Shown piece by piece: positions 19,175 through 27,852 of a stretch of 47,731 bases of DNA. The position numbers and the translations under genes are program-made. How positions within the stretch are numbered: the first letter of the stretch is position 1; each line of letters opens with the position of its first letter. The notes under the pieces were generated by a model. The model did not search any database, was not told where the DNA came from, and saw only the letters and a list, made by a program, of their open reading frames with translations. The DNA lies in NCBI GenBank assembly GCA_025210965.1, contig JAOAQY010000159.1:1-47731 (forward strand), read 5' to 3'. This DNA is from Tissierellales bacterium (lineage in GTDB: Bacteria; Bacillota; Clostridia; Tissierellales; JAOAQY01).

Positions 19175-19810
19175 TTAATCACATGGTGAAACCGAATTCG
19201 AATCAAGACCATTTTTTTCTGCCTCGTATTCTGCCTTATATTTGAAATAGCAACTTGGACAAAGCGACTGATACTCTACATCATTTTCTTGATCTATAGC
19301 CACTTGATTTCCTTCAAATACATATTTCCCATTTACTTTTCGTCCATTTAACGTAGCTTTCTTGCCACAAGTACAGATAGTTTTCAATTCCTCAACACTG
19401 TGAGCAAGCAGTAAAAGTCTCTCACTACCTTCAAATCCATTCATTTGAAAATCTGTTCTAAGACCATAACAAATAGTTGGTATCTCCAAGCAAACAGCAA
19501 CTTTAAAAAGACCATCAATCTGCTCTTTTTTCATAAATTGAACTTCATCTACAAGTATGCAATCTGGTCTTCCTTTTTTTTCTATCCACTCTCTAATCAT
19601 AGTATATACATCTGTTTCCATCGGAACTAGTATATCTACCTCACGCTGAACACCGAGCCTAGATATAACCGTGTTCCCTCCTTTAGAATCTATAGAAGGT
19701 TTTAGTATTATAGCCTTCATACCGCGTTCTCCGTAATTGTAAGCTACCTGCTGTAAGTTGGTAGACTTACCACAATTCATAGCTCCATATCTAAAATACA
19801 ATTTACTCAT
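19175..19810 (-). CDS. tdk: Thymidine kinase (type II)
   Basis: A protein of about 211 residues that phosphorylates thymidine using ATP (DNA precursor salvage). The P-loop is 'YGAMNCGKSTNLQ', the Walker B-like segment is 'CILVDEVQFMKKEQI', and the zinc-ribbon lasso has two Cys pairs ('CTCGKKA', 'CPSCYFK'). The ATG at 19810 or 19813 are both possible after GAGGTG; I use 19810. In some Clostridia this slot holds a DUF1385 gene instead. Confidence 0.96.
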   Translation of the reverse strand: MSKLYFRYGAMNCGKSTNLQQVAYNYGERGMKAIILKPSIDSKGGNTVISRLGVQREVDILVPMETDVYTMIREWIEKKGRPDCILVDEVQFMKKEQIDGLFKVAVCLEIPTICYGLRTDFQMNGFEGSERLLLLAHSVEELKTICTCGKKATLNGRKVNGKYVFEGNQVAIDQENDVEYQSLCPSCYFKYKAEYEAEKNGLDSNSVSPCD

Positions 19811-19866
19811 CATCTTCACCTCATTTATTTCTACCCATACATTATATCAAACTATGTGCAAAGGGC

Positions 19867-19900
19867 AAAAAAAAACTAGAGGTTTTGAGAAACCCCTAGT
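19867..19900 (-). terminator. Terminator after rpmE
   Basis: ACTAGGGGTTT pairs with AAACCTCTAGT (hairpin 19900-19875, one mismatch or wobble), followed by eight T (19874-19867). Confidence 0.85.
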
Positions 19901-19911
19901 TCTAAATATGA

Positions 19912-20112
19912 CTACTTCATGCCATATTTCTTTTTAAATTTATCAATACGTCCGCCAGCCTCAACACGTTTTTGAGTACCAGTGTAGAATGGATGACATT
20001 CTGAACAAACCTCTACTTTAAGTTCATCTTTAACTGAACCAGTTTCAAAAGTGTTTCCGCATGCGCAATGTACCTGAATTTTTTTATATTCTGGATGGAT
20101 TCCTTGTTTCAT
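19912..20112 (-). CDS. rpmE: Ribosomal protein bL31 (zinc-binding type)
   Basis: A 66-residue ribosomal protein. It carries the cysteines of the zinc-binding form ('VHCACGNTF' and '[10 protein letters not shown]'), so it is the C+ type that can be exchanged under zinc starvation. The start at 20112 follows AGAGGTG; the longer reading to 20160 has no site. It follows rho, as in most Clostridia. Confidence 0.97.
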   Translation of the reverse strand: MKQGIHPEYKKIQVHCACGNTFETGSVKDELKVEVCSECHPFYTGTQKRVEAGGRIDKFKKKYGMK

Positions 20113-20176
20113 TCTTTTCACCTCTTTCCTTCGCTCAACCTTAATAAGTGGAATAGCCAAGCATAATCTTGACTAT

Positions 20177-20197
20177 AAAAAACGCTATTTTCTAGCG
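20177..20197 (-). terminator. Possible terminator between rho and rpmE
   Basis: CGCTA (20197-20193, minus strand) pairs with TAGCG (20187-20183) around a 5-base loop, followed by six T. The stem is short, so it may be leaky and let rpmE be read from rho. Confidence 0.55.
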
Positions 20198-20276
20198 CTT
20201 ATTGTATCCAACAGATTAATCCTTCGCAATATTCGACCCCTATAGTATATCACGCCTACATATGGAATGCAAGCTT

Positions 20277-21611
20277 TTATTTCTTAGTTTTTTTACCTAA
20301 TATTAAACCTACAAACTCCGCATTGTCACTAGTTTTCTTGAACCTTTCAAGTAGCGCTTCTGAAGCTTCTACCGTGTCCATTGAACCATAACTGCGTCTT
20401 ATCTTTAGCACTGCTTCAAGCTCATCGTTCGAAAGTAATAAATCCTCTTTTCTAGTACCAGAAGATAATATCTCAATTGCTGGGAATATCCTTCTTTCAG
20501 AAAGTTTTCTAGATAATTTAACTTCCATATTCCCAGTTCCCTTAAACTCTTCAAATATAACATCATCCATTCTGCTTCCAGTTTCAACTAAAGCCGTTCC
20601 TAAGATTGTCAAACTACCACCACCTTCGACATTTCTAGCTGCACCAAAAAAGCGTTTTGGTTTGTGAAGCGATCCTGGGTCTAATCCACCTGAAAGCGTA
20701 CGACCACTTGGTGATACTACTAAATTGTAAGCTCTAGCTAATCTAGTAATACTATCTAGCAATATAACTACATCCTTGCCGTGCTCTACAAGCCTTTTTG
20801 CTCTCTCTAGTACCATCTCAGCAACCTTTGCGTGATGTCTTGGTTCCTCATCAAATGTAGATGCTACAACATCGCCTTTAACACTTCTCTGCATATCAGT
20901 AACTTCCTCGGGTCTTTCATCTATTAACAAAACTATGACCTCAACCTCTGGATAATTCTTTTCTATACTACTCGCTATTCTCTTTAAAAGTATAGTCTTA
21001 CCAGCTTTTGGTGGCGCTACTATCATACCTCTCTGTCCTCGCCCTATAGGAGCCATTAAGTCTATAATTCTATTGGCCAAATCATGTCTCTCTGTTTCTA
21101 AATGAAATCTATCATCTGGATAAATAGGAATTAAATCTTCAAAATTCGGTCGTCTAGTAGCTCTTGATGGATGCTCTCCATTAATTTTTTCTACATAAAG
21201 CAAAGCATCGAATCTTTCGCTCTGTTTAGGTGGTCTTATAATTCCAAAAACCTTATCACCTTTTTTCAAATTAAATTTCTTAATTTGAGTCGACGAAACA
21301 TAGATGTCAGCATCACTTGACAGGTAATTATTACATCTTAAAAATCCATACCCTTCCGCATGCAAATCTAATATTCCCTCTGCCTTATTCACTTTTCCAG
21401 TTCCCTGAAGTTCTTCACCAATCTTATCTGGTAAGCGCTTGACCTCTTTTTCAAATGCACGTTTTTCTTCTTTTTTTTGATCTTCTGCAAAATTCAATAT
21501 AGCTTCTATGAGCTCTGCTTTTTTGTAGGAAGAAACTTTAGATATTCCCATTTCTTTAGCAATTACTTTCAAATCTTCTAGTTTCTTTCCCTTTAATTTT
21601 TCACTATTCAT
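20277..21611 (-). CDS. rho: Transcription termination factor Rho
   Basis: A 444-residue hexameric RNA helicase that ends transcripts lacking strong hairpins. It has an N-terminal SAP-like Rho_N domain (1-45), a charged linker, a cold-shock RNA-binding domain (about 70-145, 'GYGFLRCNNYLSSDADIYVS') and a RecA-type ATPase. Walker A is 'VAPPKAGKTILL' (about 198-209); the Q- and R-loop region includes 'SPSGRTLSGGLDP'. Full length, with no inserted domain. GGTGGTGA precedes the ATG. Confidence 0.98.
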   Translation of the reverse strand: MNSEKLKGKKLEDLKVIAKEMGISKVSSYKKAELIEAILNFAEDQKKEEKRAFEKEVKRLPDKIGEELQGTGKVNKAEGILDLHAEGYGFLRCNNYLSSDADIYVSSTQIKKFNLKKGDKVFGIIRPPKQSERFDALLYVEKINGEHPSRATRRPNFEDLIPIYPDDRFHLETERHDLANRIIDLMAPIGRGQRGMIVAPPKAGKTILLKRIASSIEKNYPEVEVIVLLIDERPEEVTDMQRSVKGDVVASTFDEEPRHHAKVAEMVLERAKRLVEHGKDVVILLDSITRLARAYNLVVSPSGRTLSGGLDPGSLHKPKRFFGAARNVEGGGSLTILGTALVETGSRMDDVIFEEFKGTGNMEVKLSRKLSERRIFPAIEILSSGTRKEDLLLSNDELEAVLKIRRSYGSMDTVEASEALLERFKKTSDNAEFVGLILGKKTKK

Positions 21612-21762
21612 CCAGTCACCACCGCTTTTATTAATCTTACACTACATAGTATCATGTTTTCGGTCATCTGTTCAAGTTCTTATGCAATAGAAAAATCCGA
21701 TTCGCGTTTACACTATTTCACTTTTTATTTATACCCTTTATATTTTCATTGGTTTATTCTTC

Positions 21763-21802
21763 TGCAAAAATAGAAAGGGTATCAGGAACAAACCCGATAC
21801 CC
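21763..21802 (-). terminator. Terminator after the transaldolase gene
   Basis: GGGTATCGGG (21802-21793) pairs with CCTGATACCC (21786-21777) with one wobble, around a 6-base loop, followed by an interrupted T-rich tail. Confidence 0.75.
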
Positions 21803-21821
21803 ACATTTTCATTTATATGAT

Positions 21822-22466
21822 TTATTTAGGAACACTTTCCCAATCTTTTAAGAATTTTTCTATACCAATGTCTGTAAGTGGATGCTTAAACATCTTCTCA
21901 AATACAGCATATGGAATAGTCGCAATATCAGATCCAGCCTTAGCTGATTCAACAACATCTTGAGGACCTCTTATACTTGCTGCAATAATCTCTGTTTCGA
22001 TACCATGAATGTCAAATATAGCAACTATATCGTCAATAATGTTGATTCCTGGATTGCTTATATCATCCATTCTACCAAGAAACGGACTTACATAGGTAGC
22101 ACCAGCACGAGCTGCTAAAAGAGCCTGACTAGCAGAGAATATCAATGTAACATTAGTTTTAATGCCCTTTGCAGAAAGTTCTTTAACCGCTTTCATTCCT
22201 TCTGGAATCATAGGAATCTTTATAACTATGTTTTCATGAATTTTAGCAAGTTCCAAAGCTTCTTTAATCATTCCCTCTGCCTCTAAGCTAATTACCTCTG
22301 CACTTATAGGACCATCAACGATAGATGTTATCTCTTTTACTACCTCTTTAAAATCTCTTCCTTCTTTAGCTATCAAAGATGGATTAGTTGTAACTCCACA
22401 AATAACCCCCCAGTCATTTGCCTCTCTAATATGATCGACATTGGCCGTATCAATAAATAATTTCAT
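21822..22466 (-). CDS. fsa: TalC-type transaldolase / fructose-6-phosphate aldolase
   Basis: A 214-residue short transaldolase (subfamily of about 215 residues). It starts '[16 protein letters not shown]', has '[17 protein letters not shown]', the Schiff-base Lys in '[15 protein letters not shown]', and the C-terminal phosphate site '[19 protein letters not shown]'. It moves a dihydroxyacetone unit between sugar phosphates in the non-oxidative pentose phosphate pathway; the aldolase and transaldolase activities cannot be told apart here. The start at 22466 follows GAGGAGG. Confidence 0.94.
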   Translation of the reverse strand: MKLFIDTANVDHIREANDWGVICGVTTNPSLIAKEGRDFKEVVKEITSIVDGPISAEVISLEAEGMIKEALELAKIHENIVIKIPMIPEGMKAVKELSAKGIKTNVTLIFSASQALLAARAGATYVSPFLGRMDDISNPGINIIDDIVAIFDIHGIETEIIAASIRGPQDVVESAKAGSDIATIPYAVFEKMFKHPLTDIGIEKFLKDWESVPK

Positions 22467-22603
22467 TAAAACTTCCTCCTCTATATCTAAAATCTTAAAC
22501 AAACTACACTCTATACTAGAAGTCTATACCAATACAAACAAAAACACAATGGACTAGGTCACGCTTTTTCACTTTTTGCAAAAATTTGTGCGTTTGTTCA
22601 CAC

Positions 22604-24154
22604 CTAATCCGAATACATTTCTTTAATCTTTAGTATCTCATCTATCTCTTCAAAGAAAATCGCTGCAATTTTAGGGTCAAATTGAGTTCCCACCCTCTCT
22701 CTAATATAATCGAGAACTCTTTCTGTATCCCAAGCTTTCCTATATACTCTATCCGATGTCAATGCATCAAACACATCGCAAATAGCCATTATCCTACCAG
22801 ATATATGTATATCCTCGCCTTTTAGCCCCATAGGATATCCCCTACCATCAAAATGTTCATGATGCTCTAGCGCAACAATAGCAGCAAGTTTTAACAGTTT
22901 TCGTTTTGAGTTCTTAAGCATCTCATATCCTATAGTAGTGTGCCTTTTCATTATTTCAAACTCTTCTTCTGTCAGTTTACTTGGTTTGTGTAGTATAGCA
23001 TCTGGTATTCCGACTTTCCCTAAATCGTGCATAGGAGATGCTACCCTAAGTCTTTCAGCTTCTTCTTCTGAAAAACCAACTTTCAGAGCCAAAAGTTTGG
23101 CATACTCTGCAACTCTTCTTACATGATTTCCTGTTTCTTCGCTTCTAACCTCAACTACTTCTCCAAGTGTAAATATAAGCTCCGACTGAGTTTTTTCTAT
23201 CTCTCTATTCAAAAATATATTGTCAAATGCAATTCCGACGTTTTTATCAAACACTCCCAAAAGATGTTTTTGCCAAGTCTCCAACTTTCCAAAACCATCA
23301 AGATAAATCAAACTCTCTTTTTCAACATGGCTTTTGAAATAACCCACGTAATAATCATCACCATATTGAGTTTTTCTTTGATTCATGCTCTTTTCAAGTC
23401 TAAGTTTTACTACTTCTTCACCTATATCATCTATATTGTCATAACACTTATCACAAAATCTACCGTACCCAGCAGTAATATTAACTTTTCTAACTTTTTC
23501 ATCAACTATTAACGACAAACCCGAAACACCTTTTTTAGAACCAACATCTACTATCAAATCCAGCATACTTTTTAAAAGCCCCTCTGATAGATGTCTTATC
23601 GATCTAAGTTCAAATATATCTCCTGATGACTCTATTATTTTTTCAAGACCTTCGTTATTTCTATTTATAGCTACTATGTCCTTATATGCTCTAAGTGCCG
23701 AAATGACACTTGTAAATAACTTTTGGCTTGTAAGCTCTGTTTTCTCCTTATAATCATTAATATCATAATTAAGTATTACATCTCGCTCTGGTGCCTCTCC
23801 TGGATAACCAGTCCTAAGTATTATCCTTACAAACGGATTTTTCAAATCATCTCTTATATACTTAACTAAATCCAATCCCGAAGTATCTTTCTCCATAACT
23901 ACATCTAGTAGAATAACTGCTATATCATCATTTTTACTCAATATCTCTTTTGCACTTTGAGCAGAATAAGCATTTATAAAATCAATCCCCTTACCATCGA
24001 ACGAAACATCTTTTAGCACCATCTGAGTAACTTGATGTATATCTTTTTCATCGTCAATGACCATTATCTTCCAATATTTATCCAATACTTCCTCGCCTTC
24101 ATCCTCAGCAAAAATGAGCTCATCCTCTTGAAATAAATATTTTTCATCACTCAT
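22604..24154 (-). CDS. Receiver - DUF3369 - HD-GYP cyclic-di-GMP phosphodiesterase
   Basis: A 516-residue response regulator. The receiver domain (28-155) carries the acidic pair in 'IMVIDDEKD', phosphoacceptor Asp84 in 'ILLDVVM' and Lys137. A middle DUF3369 (about 160-310) is typical of this class. The HD-GYP domain (about 325-515) has 'HDLGK' (376-380), paired His in 'ALEHHEHFDGRGYP' with the intact GYP tripeptide, and 'CDVFDALTSDRVYR'. All the usual metal ligands appear present, so it should hydrolyse c-di-GMP. A short acidic N-terminal tail (1-25) precedes the receiver. No partner kinase is adjacent. It is encoded downstream of the MotA/MotB-like pair but separated from it by a terminator. 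Confidence 0.95.
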   Translation of the reverse strand: MSDEKYLFQEDELIFAEDEGEEVLDKYWKIMVIDDEKDIHQVTQMVLKDVSFDGKGIDFINAYSAQSAKEILSKNDDIAVILLDVVMEKDTSGLDLVKYIRDDLKNPFVRIILRTGYPGEAPERDVILNYDINDYKEKTELTSQKLFTSVISALRAYKDIVAINRNNEGLEKIIESSGDIFELRSIRHLSEGLLKSMLDLIVDVGSKKGVSGLSLIVDEKVRKVNITAGYGRFCDKCYDNIDDIGEEVVKLRLEKSMNQRKTQYGDDYYVGYFKSHVEKESLIYLDGFGKLETWQKHLLGVFDKNVGIAFDNIFLNREIEKTQSELIFTLGEVVEVRSEETGNHVRRVAEYAKLLALKVGFSEEEAERLRVASPMHDLGKVGIPDAILHKPSKLTEEEFEIMKRHTTIGYEMLKNSKRKLLKLAAIVALEHHEHFDGRGYPMGLKGEDIHISGRIMAICDVFDALTSDRVYRKAWDTERVLDYIRERVGTQFDPKIAAIFFEEIDEILKIKEMYSD

Positions 24155-24236
24155 AGATCTCAGTCCCTTCGCTCCCTAATTAACCAAACTTACACTTATC
24201 TCTTAATTTTTACCCAAAAGCCAAGCTCAGAAACAA

Positions 24237-24265
24237 CTAAAAAAAGAGATGCAAAAGCATCTCTT
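24237..24265 (-). terminator. Terminator after the MotB/OmpA-like gene
   Basis: A 9-bp perfect stem, AAGAGATGC (24244-24252) with GCATCTCTT (24257-24265), and a 4-base loop, followed in the minus direction by a T-run. Confidence 0.85.
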
Positions 24266-24283
24266 AGTATTTACTATATAAAT

Positions 24284-25204
24284 CTAATCTTCAAATATTG
24301 AAAGTGAATCTTCCAAGTAACTGTCTATTAGTTTTTGTACATGTGCATCTTTTAGTACTATTGATATCTCTATACGTCTATTTTTTGCACGACTCTTTGT
24401 ATCACCATTGTCATCTATAGGCCTAAATTCTGAGAAAGAACTAGACATAAAATAACTAGCATATTTGCTTTCTAATGTAGGATTCTTATCCATCATAAAC
24501 TTCACAACATTCGATGAACGACTCGCTCCTAAATCTCTATTGTCTATTGAACCCTTGACAGTATCTGTATGACCTTGAACATTTATAGCATCTATATTTT
24601 CTCTTATACTTTCATCATCTAGTACTTTTTCAAATGCATCTGCTAATTCACCTATCAAAGACTTACCTTCTGACTTCATCGAAGAACTTCCTGGCTCGAA
24701 GAATAAACTTTCATTTATTACAATATTTCCATTGTCCGCAATATTAACTAAAGTCTCTCCATCGTCATTTTTTCGGCCAAGTTCTTTTTCTATTGAATCT
24801 TTAACCTTCTCTACTATATTAACTCTCAAAACAGCAATATCTTGTAAGCTAGATCTTAAGTTTCCAAGCTCCTTGTTGCTTGCTGCAATTATATCTCTCT
24901 GTCTTTCAATTTCATCTCTCGATGCTCTAAGCGCTATTTCGCCCTGTTCCAACTCTGCTGATGTTTTTTCTACTTCATCCTCTAATAATCTCAAGCGCTC
25001 TTCCTTTTTAGTAATTTGAACGTTTGCATCTTCTAATTGACTCTGTGCGACATTCCAATTGTTACTCAAAATCAAATTTCCAACATAAGCTAAAATCATA
25101 AGGAAAAACAAAATCAACGCTATGGTAGAAATCATATCTGTAAAAGACGGCCAGAAGTTTTCTTCAGCTTCTTCGCCACCTAATCTTCGTACGCGTTTCT
25201 TCAT
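24284..25204 (-). CDS. MotB/OmpA-like stator partner with peptidoglycan-binding domain
   Basis: A 306-residue protein with a short basic-acidic N-terminus, one membrane helix (about 20-45, 'FTDMISTIALILFFLMILAYV') and a coiled coil (about 50-125). The C-terminal OmpA domain (about 145-295) has 'INVQGHTDTV' and 'NRRIEISIV'. Asp23 at the start of the helix matches the proton-carrying Asp of MotB. Peptidoglycan binding plus this Asp indicate a wall-anchored proton-driven stator. It follows the MotA-like gene by 14 bases. Compared with flagellar MotB, the extended coiled coil and the lack of nearby flagellar genes favour a non-flagellar motor. Confidence 0.9.
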   Translation of the reverse strand: MKKRVRRLGGEEAEENFWPSFTDMISTIALILFFLMILAYVGNLILSNNWNVAQSQLEDANVQITKKEERLRLLEDEVEKTSAELEQGEIALRASRDEIERQRDIIAASNKELGNLRSSLQDIAVLRVNIVEKVKDSIEKELGRKNDDGETLVNIADNGNIVINESLFFEPGSSSMKSEGKSLIGELADAFEKVLDDESIRENIDAINVQGHTDTVKGSIDNRDLGASRSSNVVKFMMDKNPTLESKYASYFMSSSFSEFRPIDDNGDTKSRAKNRRIEISIVLKDAHVQKLIDSYLEDSLSIFED

Positions 25205-25218
25205 GCCATCTCACTCCC

Positions 25219-26100
25219 TTAGTATTTTTCAATCGATTTCGCTGTAATTTTCTCTGCTGTAGTCTTAAATTGATCGCTCATATCTGCAAAATTTATGCTC
25301 ATGCGGTCAATATTATTTCTAAGGTGGTGATTGAATTCTGAGAAATCTCTAGTATTGTCAGTAAATCTCTCAAGAGAGCTTTCAAATTTATGAACTGATG
25401 CAAGCAACGCTTGCGATGCTTCTTGCATCCCCTTTGTAGCTATCTTAACGTACTCTACGTATTCTCTAGATTCAGTTTTTATAAACTCAAGTGATATAGT
25501 ATTATCTAAATACTCTTCCATATCTACCATAAACACTTCACGAACTGAAGCTGGTGAAGTTGTTAAATTGGCTATAGTAAGTATAATAGCCGATGTAATA
25601 CCAAAAAGCGATGTTACAAAAGCAACACTCATACCTTGTATAGACTGCAATAAACCATCAATTATACCTTCCATTGAGTTAAACATATCCAAGTTATTAC
25701 TTTGACCAAGAACCTTAACTATGTCTCCAATAGATAATGTAAGTCCATAAAATGTACCTAATAAACCCAATATTATCATAAGTGATATCGCTTTTTTACA
25801 AAATCTCTCGCCAAACATGGCTCCCTTTAAAGATCTACTCAAGTGTCTCTCAATAATAGCTTGAGTATTTACATCTCCATATTGGTCTTCTGCTGTTATT
25901 CTGTAGTCTTTGATGATATTGTCTACCACCGAGCCTTCGTCAAACCCTGTTCCACTTCTCCTTTTATCCAAATCCGCTTGAAGCGCTGAATATTTTCCCT
26001 TAGTTATAAACAAACTAATAAATGCAATAATTAAAATTGCTACGATAGTTCCTGCAATAAAAAGTGCTACAGGATTCAATTGTTGAATTACTTCCATCAT
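25219..26100 (-). CDS. MotA/TolQ/ExbB-like proton channel protein
   Basis: A 293-residue membrane protein with a first helix at about 11-33, a cytoplasmic stretch, and the conserved MotA/ExbB core ('MIILGLLGTFYGLTLSIGDI', then 'MEGIIDGLLQSIQGMSVAFVTSLFGI') at about 106-180. A 95-residue amphipathic C-terminal tail with heptad-like spacing follows. It forms the channel part of a proton-driven motor with the next gene's product. GGAGG lies 8 bases before the ATG at 26100. The helical cytoplasmic tail recalls ZorA-type proteins but is much shorter. Confidence 0.9.
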   Translation of the reverse strand: MMEVIQQLNPVALFIAGTIVAILIIAFISLFITKGKYSALQADLDKRRSGTGFDEGSVVDNIIKDYRITAEDQYGDVNTQAIIERHLSRSLKGAMFGERFCKKAISLMIILGLLGTFYGLTLSIGDIVKVLGQSNNLDMFNSMEGIIDGLLQSIQGMSVAFVTSLFGITSAIILTIANLTTSPASVREVFMVDMEEYLDNTISLEFIKTESREYVEYVKIATKGMQEASQALLASVHKFESSLERFTDNTRDFSEFNHHLRNNIDRMSINFADMSDQFKTTAEKITAKSIEKY

Positions 26101-26218
26101 ATTTATTTCCTCCTATTCTATACGGCCAATTCATCATCCGATATGTATAGTTTAAGTAAATTTGACTCGTCTTTTGTTACAAACAAGTTACAATCGAATG
26201 AAAGAACAGAGGCAATTA

Positions 26219-27151
26219 TCAATAAACTTCAAACAATCTTAATCCTCCAGCTACAAATAATGCAAAAACGATAGCCATTATTATAGCTCTTACGAACCAA
26301 GGAACAAATACGAACAAAGTACTAAGAGCAATAAGTATCAAACCAATTCCCAAATAAATATATACATTGGTTCTAGCTGGTAAATAAAATTTGGTATTCA
26401 AATAACTATTTATACTTCCTTCCATATCAAAAAATTCCAAAACGCCTTCTGATTTAAATCTGATCAATCCAATTATTCCCTCAAACCATACTAAACTCAG
26501 CAAAATTATAGGATAAAATTCAGAAAGAGAACCTTCTATAAGTGGCATCTCTTTTGACAATAGAAGCATCCATATCATAACAATTCCATAACAACCGCTC
26601 GCTCCAATTTGAATTTTTGCAGGATACAAATTAAAGAATAGAAAACCAAGAGATGACACAGCTAATACCAAAGCTAAATCTTCAGTAATTCCTTGACTCA
26701 TATATATACCTACTCCGCTTATAGCTGCATATCCCGCAAGCTGTCCCTCAAAAGTATTTGCTAAATGCGCTCCCAATACTACCACTCCAAAAAATATGAG
26801 CGTTAATAATCCATTTACTGTTGAAAAATCAGTAAATGCAAGTGAAAATCCACCAAACCCAGTCATTAAACCCATTACAAGTACTGCTATTATATGCCAG
26901 CCTACTTTAAGTTTTTTAAAATCACTAAATATACCAAATACAGTAGCTAAAATTAATAAGATCAATCCCATTCCTACTCCAAGCTCAAATAACCAAGCAA
27001 CTATTACCGGAAACATAATAGCAGCACCTCCTGATTTTGCAACTGGCTTATCAACCATTTCCTCTTTTAACGATCTTTTCATAATATTAAACGCTATCAT
27101 TCCTAGTGTAGCAACTACCGAACCCACGAAAGAGCCTCCGATAAGCATCAT
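26219..27151 (-). CDS. WecA/MraY-like (GT4) polytopic membrane protein lacking catalytic acids
   Basis: A 310-residue protein with about ten membrane helices in the plan of the polyprenyl-phosphate glycosyl-1-phosphate transferases (PF00953). The correspondences are visible but worn. 'VDKPVAKSGGAAI' (34-45) matches the V-D-x-P..G-G start loop. 'FGIFSDFKKL' (72-81) stands where the family has the Asp-Asp motif. 'NTFEGQLAG' (132-140) stands for the N-x-x-D-G-x-D-G loop, and 'YPAKIQIGASGC' (176-187) for the F-P-A-K..G-D-x-G-S loop. Three of the usual Mg or catalytic acids are therefore replaced. It probably does not transfer sugar phosphate. The ATG at 27151 follows GGGAG. Confidence 0.7.
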   Translation of the reverse strand: MMLIGGSFVGSVVATLGMIAFNIMKRSLKEEMVDKPVAKSGGAAIMFPVIVAWLFELGVGMGLILLILATVFGIFSDFKKLKVGWHIIAVLVMGLMTGFGGFSLAFTDFSTVNGLLTLIFFGVVVLGAHLANTFEGQLAGYAAISGVGIYMSQGITEDLALVLAVSSLGFLFFNLYPAKIQIGASGCYGIVMIWMLLLSKEMPLIEGSLSEFYPIILLSLVWFEGIIGLIRFKSEGVLEFFDMEGSINSYLNTKFYLPARTNVYIYLGIGLILIALSTLFVFVPWFVRAIIMAIVFALFVAGGLRLFEVY

Positions 27152-27203
27152 TTTCCCCAACTCCCTTCACTTAATTATAAAATCACGTTTTATTTAATTA
27201 TAA

Positions 27204-27253
27204 CAAAAAAAGGCTGAGGCTCAAAGAACAAAACAATTCCCCAAACCTCAACC
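27204..27253 (-). terminator. Terminator after the DUF2922 gene
   Basis: GGTTGAGG (27253-27246) pairs with CCTCAGCC (27219-27212) with one wobble, across a 26-base loop, followed by a run of seven or more T. Confidence 0.75.
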
Positions 27254-27279
27254 CAAAACTCATTTTTTATATCTAACTT

Positions 27280-27498
27280 CTAAAATAGTTCATCTTCTGT
27301 AGTGGTTACAATAGATGCCCCTACGACAAGTTTCAAATCTCCGTTATTTGTTTCAAAAACATCCGATGCGATAATCTCTGTCATAGCATTTTTAACTGTC
27401 TCCTCAGTCAAATCTGGTTTAGGATCATCCACACTAATCTTAGAATTCGAACCCTCCGAATCCTTAAAAACCATTTCTAATTTTTGTGTTTTTTCCAC
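27280..27498 (-). CDS. DUF2922 small protein
   Basis: A 72-residue protein matching DUF2922: 'KLEMVFKDSEGSNSKISV', 'DPKPDLTEETVKNAM' and 'DVFETNNGDLKLVVGASIV'. The start is a GTG at 27498, 7 bases after AGGGGG, which gives the usual family length. It is paired with the DUF1659 gene 65 bases upstream, a common pairing in Firmicutes. Function unknown. Confidence 0.88.
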   Translation of the reverse strand: MEKTQKLEMVFKDSEGSNSKISVDDPKPDLTEETVKNAMTEIIASDVFETNNGDLKLVVGASIVTTTEDELF

Positions 27499-27563
27499 AT
27501 CATCGCCCCCTCTCATTGAAATACATGACATTCAAATTTACAGGTCTTATGCTTTTTTTAATA

Positions 27564-27788
27564 TTAAGCTTCTTTCAAAGTAACTTCATCAATTCGATGA
27601 ACCTCTTTGATGTCATGCTCCTGTAAATTGCATAGCGTATTAGCAACGCTATAGATGGATTCATCAGTTGACTCTGATTTTACATGACTATACGTTTTAT
27701 TCTTAGTCATGCTTTTACCATCTTCATCTACTCCATAATCGAGAGCTATCTTTAATTTCGAAGCAAACGCCTCATTTATAATTGCCAT
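27564..27788 (-). CDS. DUF1659 small protein
   Basis: A 74-residue protein matching DUF1659: 'KIALDYGVDEDGKSMTKNKTYSHV' in outline (G-V-D-E-D-G-K, then K-T-Y), and the ending 'EVHRIDEVTLKEA'. AAAGGAGGTGA, an almost perfect ribosome site, precedes the ATG, so expression may be high. It is the first gene of a two-gene unit with DUF2922. Function unknown. Confidence 0.88.
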   Translation of the reverse strand: MAIINEAFASKLKIALDYGVDEDGKSMTKNKTYSHVKSESTDESIYSVANTLCNLQEHDIKEVHRIDEVTLKEA

Positions 27789-27852
27789 TTGCTCTCACCT
27801 CCTTTCACCCTATAAATAGAATGATCAAAGGTATTTACAAAAACAATTTTAT

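Noticed and set aside
24284-26100. Zorya anti-phage system
   Set aside because: Only ZorA/ZorB-like proteins are present, and the MotA-like tail is short. No ZorC, ZorD or ZorE gene lies on either side.
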